This document shows, in pieces, positions 45,620-54,289 of a stretch of DNA of 64,000 nucleotides. Each line of letters begins with the position of its first letter. The first letter of the stretch is position 1. The position numbers and the translations under genes were made by a program. The notes beneath the pieces are model-generated. The model was not told the DNA's origin. It made no database searches and worked only from the letters and a program-made list of their open reading frames with translations. The stretch is taken from contig NZ_BMVP01000012.1 in assembly GCF_014650775.1 (NCBI RefSeq), positions 62,001 to 126,000 on the forward strand, in the 5' to 3' direction. This stretch comes from Streptomyces cirratus. Its GTDB lineage: Bacteria; Actinomycetota; Actinomycetes; Streptomycetales; Streptomycetaceae.

Positions 45620-45790
45620 TACCGGGGGCCATGGGGGCGACGCGTACCCCGCCCCCTGCGGCGAGAGGCCGAGCGGCCCCTGGAGGAAGAGGGAGAGCAC
45701 CAGCACGAGGCCGGTGAACGAGGCGAAGAAGACGAGGGCGACCACGATCCCGCAGGTGTAGCCGCGGTTGACCAGCGGGCCGGGCGCCAT
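45620..45790 (-). pseudogene. Fragment of an MFS (DHA2/EmrB-type) efflux transporter
   Basis: The reverse strand encodes ~56 residues matching one inner segment of drug-efflux MFS proteins: PLVNRGYTCGIVVALVFFAS and FTGLVLVLSLFLQGPLGLSP followed by QGAGYASPPWPP. In intact proteins this is the seventh to eighth helix region, ending in L-G-x-S-P-x-x-A-G. Everything before and after is gone. It lies back to back with a truncated TetR gene, the usual divergent partner. It is a relic, not a functional gene. Confidence 0.7.
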
Positions 45791-45906
45791 GAGCGTCGAA
45801 GGGGATGCTGCAGGACGCGGCCATGCCGTGTAGACCGAGATTCGTGGAGAGCCCGATGAGGCAGGCGATCAGGTCGGTGGCGACCTTCTCCAGCAGCGAG
45901 ACAACA

Positions 45907-46467
45907 CCCGACGCGTCCTTGTACGTCTACGTCCCGCAGCGCGAGGTACTGCTGCGGCTGATGCACGACGCGGTGATCGCGACCGTGCCGCTGCCCGGGC
46001 TCCCGGCCGATCCCCCGGGGGACTGGCGTACCCGGCTGACCGCCCTCGTCACCGACGTGGTGCACGCCCTCAACGCCCACCCCGGCATCGGGCGGGTCTC
46101 CCTCGGCTCCATCCCCGCAACGCCCGCCTGGCTCGGCCTCTTCGACCGCATCCTCGGCCTGCTGCTGGCCGGGGGTGTGGAACGTCGACGGGCCGCCTGG
46201 GGACGCGACCTGATCGCCCTGTACATCGGCGCGGTCACCTACGAGGTCTCCGTCGCCACTCCCCATGCGGGCGGCGAACCGGACGCATTGCAGGAGGCCC
46301 TCGAACACCGGCACGCCCGTGTCTCCATCGAGGAGCGGCTGGCCGGCCTCGACCCGGCCCGCTATCCGCATCTCGCGTCGAGCGCCGCGGAGTTGGCCGC
46401 CGGTCCGGCCGCGGCGCGGCTCGCCCTCGGCGTGGAGGTACTGATCGACGGCCTCGCCCTCGGCTGA
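45907..46467 (+). pseudogene. TetR/AcrR regulator lacking its DNA-binding domain
   Basis: From about 45907 the frame reads like a TetR protein beginning at the end of its helix-turn-helix: ASLYVYVPQREVLLRLMHDA, then LTALVTDVVHALNAHPGIGR, GLLLAGGVERRRAAWGRDLI and the end ARLALGVEVLIDGLALG (TetR_C type). The ~40 residues that should form the DNA-binding helices are replaced by unrelated sequence. It could still be translated as a ligand-binding fragment, but repression is not expected. It is paired with the MFS fragment, so one deletion probably damaged both. Confidence 0.65.
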
Positions 46468-46499
46468 GCCGGGGACGGGGAACTGAGCCGGGGACGGCG

Positions 46500-46537
46500 A
46501 ACGGCCCCTGGAAACCGGGCGGATTCCAGGGGCCGTT
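46500..46537. terminator. Terminator between the TetR remnant and gcl
   Basis: AACGGCCCCTGGAA (46500-46513) pairs perfectly with TTCCAGGGGCCGTT (46524-46537). CGTTCGTTCGTGCGTGCGTG-like tetranucleotide runs follow on the right. Confidence 0.75.
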
Positions 46538-46572
46538 CGTTCGTGCGTGCGTGCGTCAGGGGGACTGTGGGA

Positions 46573-48360
46573 TCAGACCGTGATCGGGCGGATCGCGGTC
46601 GGGGCGTGGCCCGGCTCGGTCGCCAGCTCCTCGAACTCGGTGACGTCGCTCATGTCGACCGTCTTGCTCATCGAGATGTTGGTGACGCGCTCCAGGATCG
46701 CCTCGACGACGACCGGGACGCTGTACTCGGCGGCCAGCTTCTTGGCCTCCTCGAAGGCGGCGCCCAGCTCGTTCGGGTCGGTGACGCGGATCGCCTTGCA
46801 GCCGAGGCCCTCCACGACCTTGACGTGGTCGACGCCGTAGACGCCCAGCTCCGGCGCGTTGATGTTCTCGAACTCCAGGTTGACCTCGAAGTTGATGCCG
46901 AGACCACCCTGCGCCTGGCGGATCAGGCCCAGGTAGGCGTTGTTCACGAGGACGTGGACGTACGGGATCTTGTGCTGCGCGCCGACGGCCAGCTCCTCCA
47001 GCATGAACTGGAAGTCGTAGTCGCCGGAGAGCGCGACGACCGGGTTCTCCGGGTCGGCGGAGGCGACGCCCAGCGCGGCCGGGATGGTCCAGCCGAGGGG
47101 GCCGGCCTGGCCGCAGTTGATCCAGTGGCGCGGCTTGAAGACGTGCAGCATCTGCGCACCGGCGATCTGGGACAGACCGATGGTGGTGACGTAGCGGGTC
47201 TCCGGGCCGAACGCCTTGTTCATCTCCTCGTAGACGCGCTGCGGCTTCATGGGGATGTCGTCGAAGTGCGTACGGCGCTGCAGCGAGCCCTTGCGCTCCA
47301 GGTGCGAGGCGACCCAGGTGCTGTAGTCGGGGAGCTTGCCCTCGGCCTTGAGCTCCTTGGCGATCTCGATGAAGAGCTCCAGCGCCGCCTTGGCGTCGGA
47401 GGCGATGCCGAAGTCCGGGGCGAAGATCTTGCCGATCTGGGTGGGCTCGATGTCGACGTGGACGAACTTGCGGTCGCCGAGGTAGGCGTCCAGGTTGTAA
47501 CCGGTGTGACGGTTGGCCCAGCGGTTGCCGATGCCGAGGACGAAGTCCGACTCCAGGAAGGTCGCGTTGCCGTAGCGGTGCGAGGTCTGGACGCCGACCA
47601 TGCCGGCGCTCAGCTCGTGGTCGTCGGGGATGACGCCCCAGCCCATCAGGGTGGAGATGACCGGGACGTTGGTCAGCTCGGCGAACTCGACCAGCAGGTC
47701 GGAGGCGTCGGCGTTGATGATGCCGCCACCGGCCACGATCAGCGGGCGCTCGGACTCCAGCAGGAAGCGGACGGCCTTCTCCGCCTGGGCGCGGGTGGCG
47801 CGCGGCTTGTAGACCGGCAGCGGCTCGTAGGTCTCGGGGTCGAACTCGATCTCGGTCAGCTGGACGTCGATCGGCAGGTCGATCAGGACCGGGCCCGGGC
47901 GGCCGGAGCGCATCAGGTGGAAGGCCTCCTGGAAGACGCCCGGAACCTGGGCGGCCTCCAGGACGGTCGTGGCCTTCTTGGTGACCGGCTTGGCGATCGA
48001 GGCGATGTCGACGGCCTGGAAGTCTTCCTTGTGGAGCTTGGCGACCGGGGCCTGGCCGGTGATGCACAGGATCGGGATGGAGTCCGCGATCGCCGAGTAC
48101 AGGCCGGTGATCATGTCGGTGCCGGCCGGGCCGGAGGTGCCGATGCAGACGCCGATGTTGCCGGGCGCGGTGCGGGTGTAGCCCTCCGCCATGTGCGAGG
48201 CGCCCTCGACGTGGCGGGCGAGGGTGTGCTTGATGCCACCGACGTTCTTGAGCTCGCGGTAGAACGGGTTGATCGCAGCGCCGGGAACGCCGAACGCGTG
48301 CGCGACACCCTCGCGCTTGAGGATCTCCACTGCAGCGGCGGCGGCTGTCATACGAGGCAT
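46573..48360 (-). CDS. gcl: Glyoxylate carboligase
   Basis: A 595-residue thiamine-diphosphate enzyme joining two glyoxylates to tartronate semialdehyde with release of CO2. FGVPGAAINPFYRELKNVGG opens the PYR domain. LARHVEGASHMAEGYTRT shows Val51 where other ThDP enzymes have the catalytic Glu, which is the hallmark of Gcl. TSGPAGTDMITGLYSAIADS and VVALSGDYDFQFMLEELAVG (ThDP motif G-D-Y) followed by NNAYLGLIRQ complete the picture. It is transcribed toward the MFS/TetR remnants, from a promoter with two AllR-type boxes. Confidence 0.96.
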   Translation of the reverse strand: MPRMTAAAAAVEILKREGVAHAFGVPGAAINPFYRELKNVGGIKHTLARHVEGASHMAEGYTRTAPGNIGVCIGTSGPAGTDMITGLYSAIADSIPILCITGQAPVAKLHKEDFQAVDIASIAKPVTKKATTVLEAAQVPGVFQEAFHLMRSGRPGPVLIDLPIDVQLTEIEFDPETYEPLPVYKPRATRAQAEKAVRFLLESERPLIVAGGGIINADASDLLVEFAELTNVPVISTLMGWGVIPDDHELSAGMVGVQTSHRYGNATFLESDFVLGIGNRWANRHTGYNLDAYLGDRKFVHVDIEPTQIGKIFAPDFGIASDAKAALELFIEIAKELKAEGKLPDYSTWVASHLERKGSLQRRTHFDDIPMKPQRVYEEMNKAFGPETRYVTTIGLSQIAGAQMLHVFKPRHWINCGQAGPLGWTIPAALGVASADPENPVVALSGDYDFQFMLEELAVGAQHKIPYVHVLVNNAYLGLIRQAQGGLGINFEVNLEFENINAPELGVYGVDHVKVVEGLGCKAIRVTDPNELGAAFEEAKKLAAEYSVPVVVEAILERVTNISMSKTVDMSDVTEFEELATEPGHAPTAIRPITV

Positions 48361-48392
48361 CGAGGTCTCCTGCGGTGTGGCGGTCAGGCAGT

Positions 48393-48428
48393 TTCCGTCA
48401 TACGGAAGTTTTGTTCTGCTATACGGAA
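48393..48428 (-). promoter_or_regulatory. gcl promoter boxes (AllR type)
   Basis: TTCCG-TCATA-CGGAA (48393-48407, perfect arms) and TTCTG-CTATA-CGGAA (48414-48428) are 21 bases apart, centre to centre. AAACTT between them, read on the minus strand, could be the -10. They lie 33-68 bases upstream of the start codon. Confidence 0.65.
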
Positions 48429-48618
48429 CAAACTAAGCGGCGAGTTCTGCGCACGTCAAGGCGCTTCGGCACCCCGGAAACCACCAAAAGCCGCGTCTCG
48501 GTCGGTCGGTCGCACAAATCGCCGTCCCCGCGGCGGGAAATCGGAGCGACGCCGCCCGGGCCCGTCGCGCGTCGTGGACCATGGACGTACGCACAGCGAC
48601 GGAGGGGGTCCTTGTCCC

Positions 48619-49419
48619 ATGGCGGAAGCGGTACCGGTGCGGTGTCCGGCGTGCCAGCGCGAGAACGGCTATACGGCGCCGGTCTATCCGTGCGCGTGCG
48701 GGAGTCCGGTCACCCCGGCGCTGGACCTCGCGGCGCCACCGCAGCCGCTGACGCACCGGACGTGGACGGACGGCTGGGTCACGGTGCGGTGCGCGGCCTG
48801 CGGGCGCGAGAGCGAGTGGCCGCACCCGGAGGTGGGGTGCGCCTCGTGCGGGACGGTGGTGCTGATCCCGGTGCACGCGCCGGAGCCGCCGCGGGCGGCC
48901 GCCGGTCCGAGGGGTGCCGCGGGCGCGGGTGAGGACGTACGCCCGGACGGCACCGGGACCCTCGATCCGGGCCCGGCCGCTCGACGGCGGACGGGGCCGG
49001 ATCCCGCTTCGCCGCCGGCCGGGCCGGTGTCGCGTCCGCCGTTCCGGCCCGTGACCATCCGTACGGCCCGGGACGCGGTGGCGACGGCCGCGCTGTACCT
49101 GCGCTGGCTCGGCTTCCAGGACGTGCGGCAGCCGGACGGGCCGCCGATACCGTCGGCGGCGGTGGACCTGCGGGCTCCAGGGGTGGTCGCCCAGGTGGAC
49201 CCGAGTACGGCGCCGGCCGGGCTGCGGGCGGTGGAGTGCGTATGGCTGAACGGGCTGACGGCCTCCGCGACGAGCGTCTACTTCTCCCTCGCCGGGTACA
49301 CCTCGGACGCCCTGGCGCGCGCCGACGACCTGGGGATACCGCTGTTCGTCATGGACCTCACGGGCATGCCGCAGCCCGTCAACGACCCGGCGGACGCACT
49401 GGTCGGCACGGGGCCATAG
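48619..49419 (+). CDS. Zinc-ribbon protein with Mrr-like nuclease-fold C-terminus
   Basis: A 266-residue protein. The first ~85 residues hold Cys motifs VRCPACQRENG, YPCACGSP, VRCAACGRESEW and VGCASCGTVV, i.e. two zinc ribbons. A Pro/Ala-rich linker follows. The C-terminal ~120 residues (TIRTARDAVATAALYLRWLG, VVAQVDP, AVECVWLNGL, GYTSDALARADDLGIPLFVM) resemble the Mrr restriction-endonuclease core. The usual catalytic Lys after the Glu is absent (ECV instead of E-x-K), so nuclease activity is doubtful. Start ATG 48619. It may bind nucleic acid. Confidence 0.65.
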   Translation: MAEAVPVRCPACQRENGYTAPVYPCACGSPVTPALDLAAPPQPLTHRTWTDGWVTVRCAACGRESEWPHPEVGCASCGTVVLIPVHAPEPPRAAAGPRGAAGAGEDVRPDGTGTLDPGPAARRRTGPDPASPPAGPVSRPPFRPVTIRTARDAVATAALYLRWLGFQDVRQPDGPPIPSAAVDLRAPGVVAQVDPSTAPAGLRAVECVWLNGLTASATSVYFSLAGYTSDALARADDLGIPLFVMDLTGMPQPVNDPADALVGTGP

Positions 49420-49464
49420 GCTCGGGTCATCGCGTAGTCGCGTCCGCTGAGGAGAACGAGCCCG

Positions 49465-49953
49465 ATGAGCCTGTACGACATCCCGCTGACCACCCTGTCC
49501 GACGAGCCCACCAGCCTGGCCGCCCACAAGGGCAAGGCGATCCTGCTGGTGAACACCGCCTCGCAGTGCGGCCTCACCCCGCAGTACTCGGGGCTGGCCC
49601 GGCTGCAGTTCAAGTACGAGGAGAAGGGCTTCACGGTCATCGGCGTGCCGTGCAACCAGTTCGGCGGCCAGGAGCCGGGCTCGGCGGACGACATCCAGAC
49701 GTTCTGCGCGGCGGGCTTCGGCGTGACGTTCCCGATGCTGGAGAAGTCCGAGGTCAACGGTGAGAACCGGCACCCGCTGTACCAGGAGCTGGTGAAGACC
49801 CCGGACGCGGACGGGGAGGCGGGGGACATCCAGTGGAACTTCGAGAAGTTCCTGATCTCCCCCGCCGGTGAGGTCGTGGCGCGCTTCCGCCCGCGCACCG
49901 AGCCCGAGGCGCCCGAGGTGATCGCGGCGATCGAGGCGCAGCTGCCGGCTTGA
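49465..49953 (+). CDS. Glutathione peroxidase-like thiol peroxidase
   Basis: A 162-residue GPx-family enzyme. LLVNTASQCGLTPQYSGL contains the peroxidatic Cys (Cys, not selenocysteine), VIGVPCNQFGGQEPGS the second family block with Gln and a Cys, and IQWNFEKFLISPAGEVVARF the Trp-Asn-Phe block. Streptomyces lack glutathione, so reduction by thioredoxin is likely (family knowledge). It reduces organic or lipid peroxides in the cytoplasm. ATG 49465 has GAGGAGAA ahead. It stands alone after the zinc-ribbon gene, 45 bases away. Confidence 0.9.
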   Translation: MSLYDIPLTTLSDEPTSLAAHKGKAILLVNTASQCGLTPQYSGLARLQFKYEEKGFTVIGVPCNQFGGQEPGSADDIQTFCAAGFGVTFPMLEKSEVNGENRHPLYQELVKTPDADGEAGDIQWNFEKFLISPAGEVVARFRPRTEPEAPEVIAAIEAQLPA

Positions 49954-50008
49954 TCGCCTGATCGCCTGATCGGCGTCAGGCGGGGCCGGGCCGGGGCCCG
50001 GCACGGCC

Positions 50009-51688
50009 TTAGCGGAGGTCGGCCTCGTCGTACTCCGCCGTCGAGCCGGCCTCGGTCAGCTCCCGCAGCTCCACCCGGCGGATCTTTCCGGACACGGTCT
50101 TCGGGAGCGGGCCGAACTCGATCCGGCGGATCCGCTTGTACGGGGACAGCACGGCCCGGGAGTGCTCGAACAGCACCCGGGCCGTCTCCTCCCCCGGCTC
50201 CCAGCCGGCGGCGAGCGTGACGTACGCCTTGGGGACGGCGAGCCGCAGCGCGTCCGGGGCCGGGACGACGGCCGCCTCGGCGACTGCCTCGTGCTCCAGC
50301 AGGGCGCTCTCCAGCTCGAACGGGCTGATCTTGTAGTCGGAGGCCTTGAAGACGTCGTCGGACCGGCCCACGTAGGTCAGGTAGCCGTCGGCGTCGCGCG
50401 AGGCGATGTCACCGGTGCGGTAGAGGCCGCCCGCCATCGCCTCGGCCGTCCGCTCGGGGTCGTCGCGGTAGCCCGTCATCACCCCGGCGGGCCGGGTGCG
50501 CAGGTCCACGCAGATCTCGCCCTCGTCGGGGGACTCCTTTCCGGTGACGGGGTCCAGGAGCACGATCTCGTAGCCGGGCGCCGGGCGGCCCATCGAGCCG
50601 GGCTTGACCGGCGCGCCCGGGAAGTTGCCGATCTGCAGCGTGGTCTCGGTCTGGCCGAATCCGTCGCGGATGGTCACGCCCCAGGCCTCGCGGACCTTCT
50701 CGATGACCTCCGGGTTGAGCGGCTCGCCCGCGGCGACGGCCTCGCGCGGCGGGTTGCGCAGCAGGCCCAGGTCGGACTGGATCAGCATCCGCCAGACCGT
50801 CGGCGGGGCGCAGAAGGTGGTGACGCCGCCCCGGTCCATCTCCGCCATCAGCCGCTCGGCGTCGAAGCGGGCGTAGTTGTACACGAACACGGTCGCGCCC
50901 GCGTTCCAGGGCGTGAAGAGGTTGGACCAGGCGTGCTTGGCCCAGCCGGGCGAGGCGATGTTGAGGTGGACGTCGTCGGGGCGCAGCCCGGCCCAGTACA
51001 TGGTGGACAGGTGCCCGATGGGGTACGACGCGTGCGTGTGCTCGACCAGCTTGGGGCGGGCGGTGGTGCCGGAGGTGAAGTAGAGCATCAGGGGGTCGCC
51101 CGCCAGGGTCTCGCCGTCGGGCGTGAAACCGCTGTCCGCCTGGTACATGTCCTCCAGGCGGCGCCACCCGGTGGGCACCTGGGGCCCGGCGGCGATACGG
51201 GTGTAGGTGCCGGGCACCTCGTCGAACTTGCCGGTGTCCTCGGTGCGCACGATGACGTGGCGCACCTGCCCGCGCTCGATCCGGTCGCGCAGGTCGGCCG
51301 CGCCGAGCAGCGGGGTGGCGGGGATGACCACCGCGCGCAGTTTCATCGCGGCGAGCATCACCTCCCACAGCTCGCGCTGGTTGCCGAGCATCAGCAGGAT
51401 CCGGTCGCCCGCGCCGACGCCCTGGTCGCGCAGCCAGTTGGCCGCCGCGCCCGAGCGTACGGCCAGCTCCCCGAAGGAGATCCCGCGGCTCGTGCCGTCT
51501 TCCTCGACGATCCGCAGGGCGTCGGCGCCGTTCCCGGTGGCGATGTGGTCGAACCAGTCCAGGGCCCAGTTGAAGCGCTCGGGGCGGGGCCAGGTGAAGC
51601 CGGCCCGGGCGGCTTCGTAGTCCCCGCGGCGTTCGAGCAGGAAGTCACGGGCGGCCAGGAACTGTGCGGTGGCGCTGTTCTCCGTCAT
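50009..51688 (-). CDS. AMP-dependent acyl-CoA synthetase
   Basis: A 559-residue ANL-superfamily ligase. The phosphate loop is MLYFTSGTTARPKLVEHTH; DGFGQTETTLQIGN is the A5 region; GLYRTGDIASRDADGYLTYV followed by GRSDDVFKASDYKISPFELE holds the hinge; and the catalytic Lys is in PKTVSGKIRRVELRE. GDRILLMLGNQRELWEVMLA is the N-terminal landmark. It activates a carboxylic acid, probably medium-chain or acetate-like, as acyl-AMP and then CoA ester. The acid cannot be deduced. It is a single gene, start ATG 51688. Confidence 0.87.
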   Translation of the reverse strand: MTENSATAQFLAARDFLLERRGDYEAARAGFTWPRPERFNWALDWFDHIATGNGADALRIVEEDGTSRGISFGELAVRSGAAANWLRDQGVGAGDRILLMLGNQRELWEVMLAAMKLRAVVIPATPLLGAADLRDRIERGQVRHVIVRTEDTGKFDEVPGTYTRIAAGPQVPTGWRRLEDMYQADSGFTPDGETLAGDPLMLYFTSGTTARPKLVEHTHASYPIGHLSTMYWAGLRPDDVHLNIASPGWAKHAWSNLFTPWNAGATVFVYNYARFDAERLMAEMDRGGVTTFCAPPTVWRMLIQSDLGLLRNPPREAVAAGEPLNPEVIEKVREAWGVTIRDGFGQTETTLQIGNFPGAPVKPGSMGRPAPGYEIVLLDPVTGKESPDEGEICVDLRTRPAGVMTGYRDDPERTAEAMAGGLYRTGDIASRDADGYLTYVGRSDDVFKASDYKISPFELESALLEHEAVAEAAVVPAPDALRLAVPKAYVTLAAGWEPGEETARVLFEHSRAVLSPYKRIRRIEFGPLPKTVSGKIRRVELRELTEAGSTAEYDEADLR

Positions 51689-51732
51689 ATGAGGAATCGT
51701 GCCGCGTGGCGCTGTGGATCACTAGGGCGACG

Positions 51733-52944
51733 TCAGCCCCGAATGGATCCGAAGCGGATGCGGCCCGGCCCGGCGGGGGTCTTGAGGGTGTCGGAGGTGT
51801 CGGGGGTCGTGTGGGTGTCGGGGGACCCGCGGGTCTCGGGGGTCTCGGGGGTCTCGGGGGTCTCGGGGGTCTCGGGGGTCTCGGGGGTTCCCATCTCCAC
51901 GAGGAGCCGTTCCCCTTCGGCGGCGATCTCCTCCTCGGCCGCCTTCGGCACCGGGTCGAACAGCTCGACGGTGAGCACCCCCGCGTCCGCTTTCCAGAGC
52001 CCGGCGAGGAACCCGTCGAGGAGGAGGGTGCGGTGGGCCTGGTTGCCCGACCAGCTGCGCCCCTTGAGCTCCGGGGGGACGACGCGGGTGCGGTCGGCGT
52101 GCGAGAGCAGCAGGTTGTCGAACTCGGGGAGGAAGCGGGGCGGGGCGGGGGTGTCCGGATCGGGGCGGGGCGCGTCGGGGAGGTCGAACAGCTCGACGCC
52201 GGTCTCGTCACGGAAGACGGCCAGGCGTGGCCGCAGCCGCTCGAAGGCCTCCCGGAGCCGGGTGAGGCCCGCCCAGGTCTGCATGTCCTTCACGGAGGCG
52301 GGTCCGAAGGCGCCGAGGTAGCGCAGCACCACGTCGTCCAGGCGCTGGGGCTCCCCGGCCGGCCGCCCCAGCCAGTGCTCGGCCGTGGTGAGCCGGACCT
52401 GGCCGCTGCGGCCCCACACGCCGCGCGGCGTGACCTGTACGAGCGGGAGCCGGCAGCGGGCGGCGACGGACAGGGCCTGCGGGTCGGCGTCCGGCCAGTG
52501 GGTGAGGAGTTCCTCCCGGATCTCCCCCATGGTGCGCGGCTCGGCTTCGACGAAGGCCCGCGCGGTCCGCGCCAGCCGGTCCAGGTCGACACCGGTGAGC
52601 CCGGAGCGGAAGCTCCCGAGCTCCCGGTCGCGGGCGTGCTGGACGAGCGGCCTGAGGGTGAGGGCGTCGTGCGCGGTGTGGGTGTGGAGGGTGGAGCGCA
52701 TCGTGACCATGCGGACCACCTCCCGGGACTCCATCAGCCCGGCCAGTTCCGCGGGGCGGAAGCCGGCGAGGCGGGCGTGCAGCTGGAAGTAGGGCGGCTG
52801 GACGTTCTGCGCCTGGAGCCCGACGAGGTGCGAGACGGCGTCGACCGCGGGCATTCCGGCGCGGTGCAGCAGCAGCTGGCGCGCGAGCGTGGCACGGTTC
52901 AGTGCACGGGCGCCGAGGACGGGGCGGGTGGTCGAGGAGGCCAT
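51733..52944 (-). CDS. Winged-helix (HTH_42/YcaQ-like) DNA-binding protein
   Basis: A 403-residue protein of the HTH_42 family. The N-terminal ALNRATLARQLLLHRAGMPA and HLVGLQAQNVQPPYFQLHAR, the middle EVVRMVTMRSTLHTHTAHDA and the block RYLGAFGPASVKDMQTWAGL are typical; late landmarks are LLSHADRTRVVPPELKG and NQAHRTLLLDGFLAGLWKAD. Relatives such as YcaQ/AlkX unhook DNA crosslinks, and some are self-resistance factors, so a DNA-repair role is possible but not shown. The C-terminus carries a Thr-Pro-Glu repeat tail encoded by a 9-base tandem repeat. Confidence 0.75.
   Translation of the reverse strand: MASSTTRPVLGARALNRATLARQLLLHRAGMPAVDAVSHLVGLQAQNVQPPYFQLHARLAGFRPAELAGLMESREVVRMVTMRSTLHTHTAHDALTLRPLVQHARDRELGSFRSGLTGVDLDRLARTARAFVEAEPRTMGEIREELLTHWPDADPQALSVAARCRLPLVQVTPRGVWGRSGQVRLTTAEHWLGRPAGEPQRLDDVVLRYLGAFGPASVKDMQTWAGLTRLREAFERLRPRLAVFRDETGVELFDLPDAPRPDPDTPAPPRFLPEFDNLLLSHADRTRVVPPELKGRSWSGNQAHRTLLLDGFLAGLWKADAGVLTVELFDPVPKAAEEEIAAEGERLLVEMGTPETPETPETPETPETPETRGSPDTHTTPDTSDTLKTPAGPGRIRFGSIRG
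51834..51887. repeat. Six tandem copies of a 9-base unit in the winged-helix gene
   Basis: The unit TCTCGGGGG is repeated six times without error. On the coding strand it adds repeated Thr-Pro-Glu to the protein tail. It keeps the reading frame, so copy number can vary without breaking the gene. Confidence 0.85.
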
Positions 52945-53066
52945 GACGGCACGCTAACGCGGCTCGCGGACACCCTCTGTCCGCGACTTCCACGACCGCC
53001 GCCCCGTTTGCCCGTATATCTTGCTGTCTGCCCATAAGATTCGCTCACCCCCGGGAGCTGACTGCG

Positions 53067-54164
53067 ATGCCGGAGCGCCCAGACCGCCGCCCCCCGCCGC
53101 GCACGGGCCGACCGCGCCCCTCCGCACCGACGCCGTCGGACCACCGCAGCGTGGTCGACTCCGCGGTCTACCGTGACGGCCGCCGCGTGGCCTCCCCCGC
53201 CACGCTCGCCGACACCTTCCGGCAGCTGCGCGAACAGCCCGACGGCATGGCGTGGATCGGCCTGCACCGCCCGACCGAGTCCGAACTCCACTCCCTGGCT
53301 GCCGAGTTCAACCTGCACCCACTGTCGATCGAAGACGCCCTGGAGGCCCACCAGCGCCCCAAGCTGGAACGCTACGGCGACACCCTCTTCGTCGTCCTGC
53401 GCGCCGCCCGCTACCTGGACGCGCCGGAGGAGGTGGAGTTCGGCGAACTCCACGTCTTCGTCGGCCCGGACTTCCTCATCACGGTCCGCCACGGCGCGGC
53501 CCCCGACCTCTCCGCGGTCCGCCGCCGCATGGAAGCCGCCCCGGAACTGCTCTCCCTGGGCCCGGAGGCCGCCCTCTACGCCATCCTCGACGCGGTGGTC
53601 GACGGCTACGCCCCGGTGGTGGCGGGAGTCCAGAACGACATGGACGAGATCGAGACGGAGGTCTTCAGCGGCGACCCCGAGGTCTCGCGCCGCATCTACG
53701 AACTCTCCCGTGAAATGGTCGAGTTCCAGCGCGCCACCCGCCCCCTGGTCGGCATGCTCCACGGCCTCATGGCGGGCTTCGCCAAGTACGGCACGGACGA
53801 GGAACTCCAGCGCTACCTCCGCGACGTCGCCGACCACGTCACCCACACCAGCGAACGCGTGGACGGCTTCCGCCAGGCCCTCACCGAAATCCTCACGGTC
53901 AACGCCACCCTGGTCTCCCAACAACAGAACGCGGAAATGCGCGCCCTGGCCGAAGCGGGCTTCGAGCAGAACGAGGAGATCAAGAAGATCTCCTCCTGGG
54001 CCGCCATCCTCTTCGCCCCCACCCTGGTCGGCACCATCTACGGCATGAACTTCGAAACCATGCCCGAACTCCACTGGGCGGCGGGCTACCCCTTCGCAAT
54101 CCTGCTGATGGCGGTTGTCTGCACGAGCCTCTACATCATCTTCAAGAAGCGCGACTGGCTGTAG
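53067..54164 (+). CDS. corA: CorA-family magnesium/cobalt transporter
   Basis: A 365-residue CorA channel subunit. A disordered Pro/Arg head precedes the cytoplasmic funnel (WIGLHRPTESELHSLAAEFN, HPLSIEDALEAHQRPKLERY, DTLFVVLRAARYLD), a long helix with many Gln/Glu, and two C-terminal membrane helices. The signature is YGMNFETMPELHW (G-M-N). The C-terminus is basic (FKKRDWL). It forms a pentamer importing Mg2+. The ATG is 8 bases after GGGAGCTGA. An A+T-richer stretch at 53015-53040 probably holds the promoter. Confidence 0.93.
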   Translation: MPERPDRRPPPRTGRPRPSAPTPSDHRSVVDSAVYRDGRRVASPATLADTFRQLREQPDGMAWIGLHRPTESELHSLAAEFNLHPLSIEDALEAHQRPKLERYGDTLFVVLRAARYLDAPEEVEFGELHVFVGPDFLITVRHGAAPDLSAVRRRMEAAPELLSLGPEAALYAILDAVVDGYAPVVAGVQNDMDEIETEVFSGDPEVSRRIYELSREMVEFQRATRPLVGMLHGLMAGFAKYGTDEELQRYLRDVADHVTHTSERVDGFRQALTEILTVNATLVSQQQNAEMRALAEAGFEQNEEIKKISSWAAILFAPTLVGTIYGMNFETMPELHWAAGYPFAILLMAVVCTSLYIIFKKRDWL

Positions 54165-54187
54165 CGAACCAGCACGGAAACTTGGGC

Positions 54188-54205
54188 GACGAGCACGCGC
54201 TCGTC
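54188..54205 (+). terminator. Short hairpin after corA
   Basis: GACGAGC (54188-54194) pairs with GCTCGTC (54199-54205) around 4 bases. A second small GCCGCC/GGCGGT hairpin is at 54268-54284. The intervening GGCCGTC is repeated three times (about 54220-54240). Confidence 0.45.
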
Positions 54206-54289
54206 ACGACCGCCGCCAGGGCCGTCGGCCGTCGGCCGTCGGCGTCGCCAGCTTCTTCGCCCGAGCCGCCCTCAAGGCGGTCTGCGGCC

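Noticed and set aside
45290..45859. A 189-codon plus-strand frame in the gap after catalase
   Set aside because: It crosses both strong hairpins, is low-complexity and is antisense to the MFS fragment.
45805..46467. Intact TetR regulator
   Set aside because: The frame is open, but the residues before ASLYVYVPQ do not form the TetR helix-turn-helix, so it is treated as a remnant.
46534..46557. CGTT/CGTG tetranucleotide run
   Set aside because: Short and imperfect, beside a terminator; not enough to call a repeat element.
46543..49419. A 958-codon plus-strand frame over gcl
   Set aside because: Its first 600 codons are antisense to gcl and low-complexity; only the last 266 codons form a real gene, which has its own ATG at 48619.
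51834..51887. Possible CRISPR or other array at the 9-base repeat
   Set aside because: Units are directly adjacent with no spacers, and lie inside a coding sequence in frame.
54220..54240. Three GGCCGTC copies after corA
   Set aside because: Too short and in G+C-rich filler; no function suggested.
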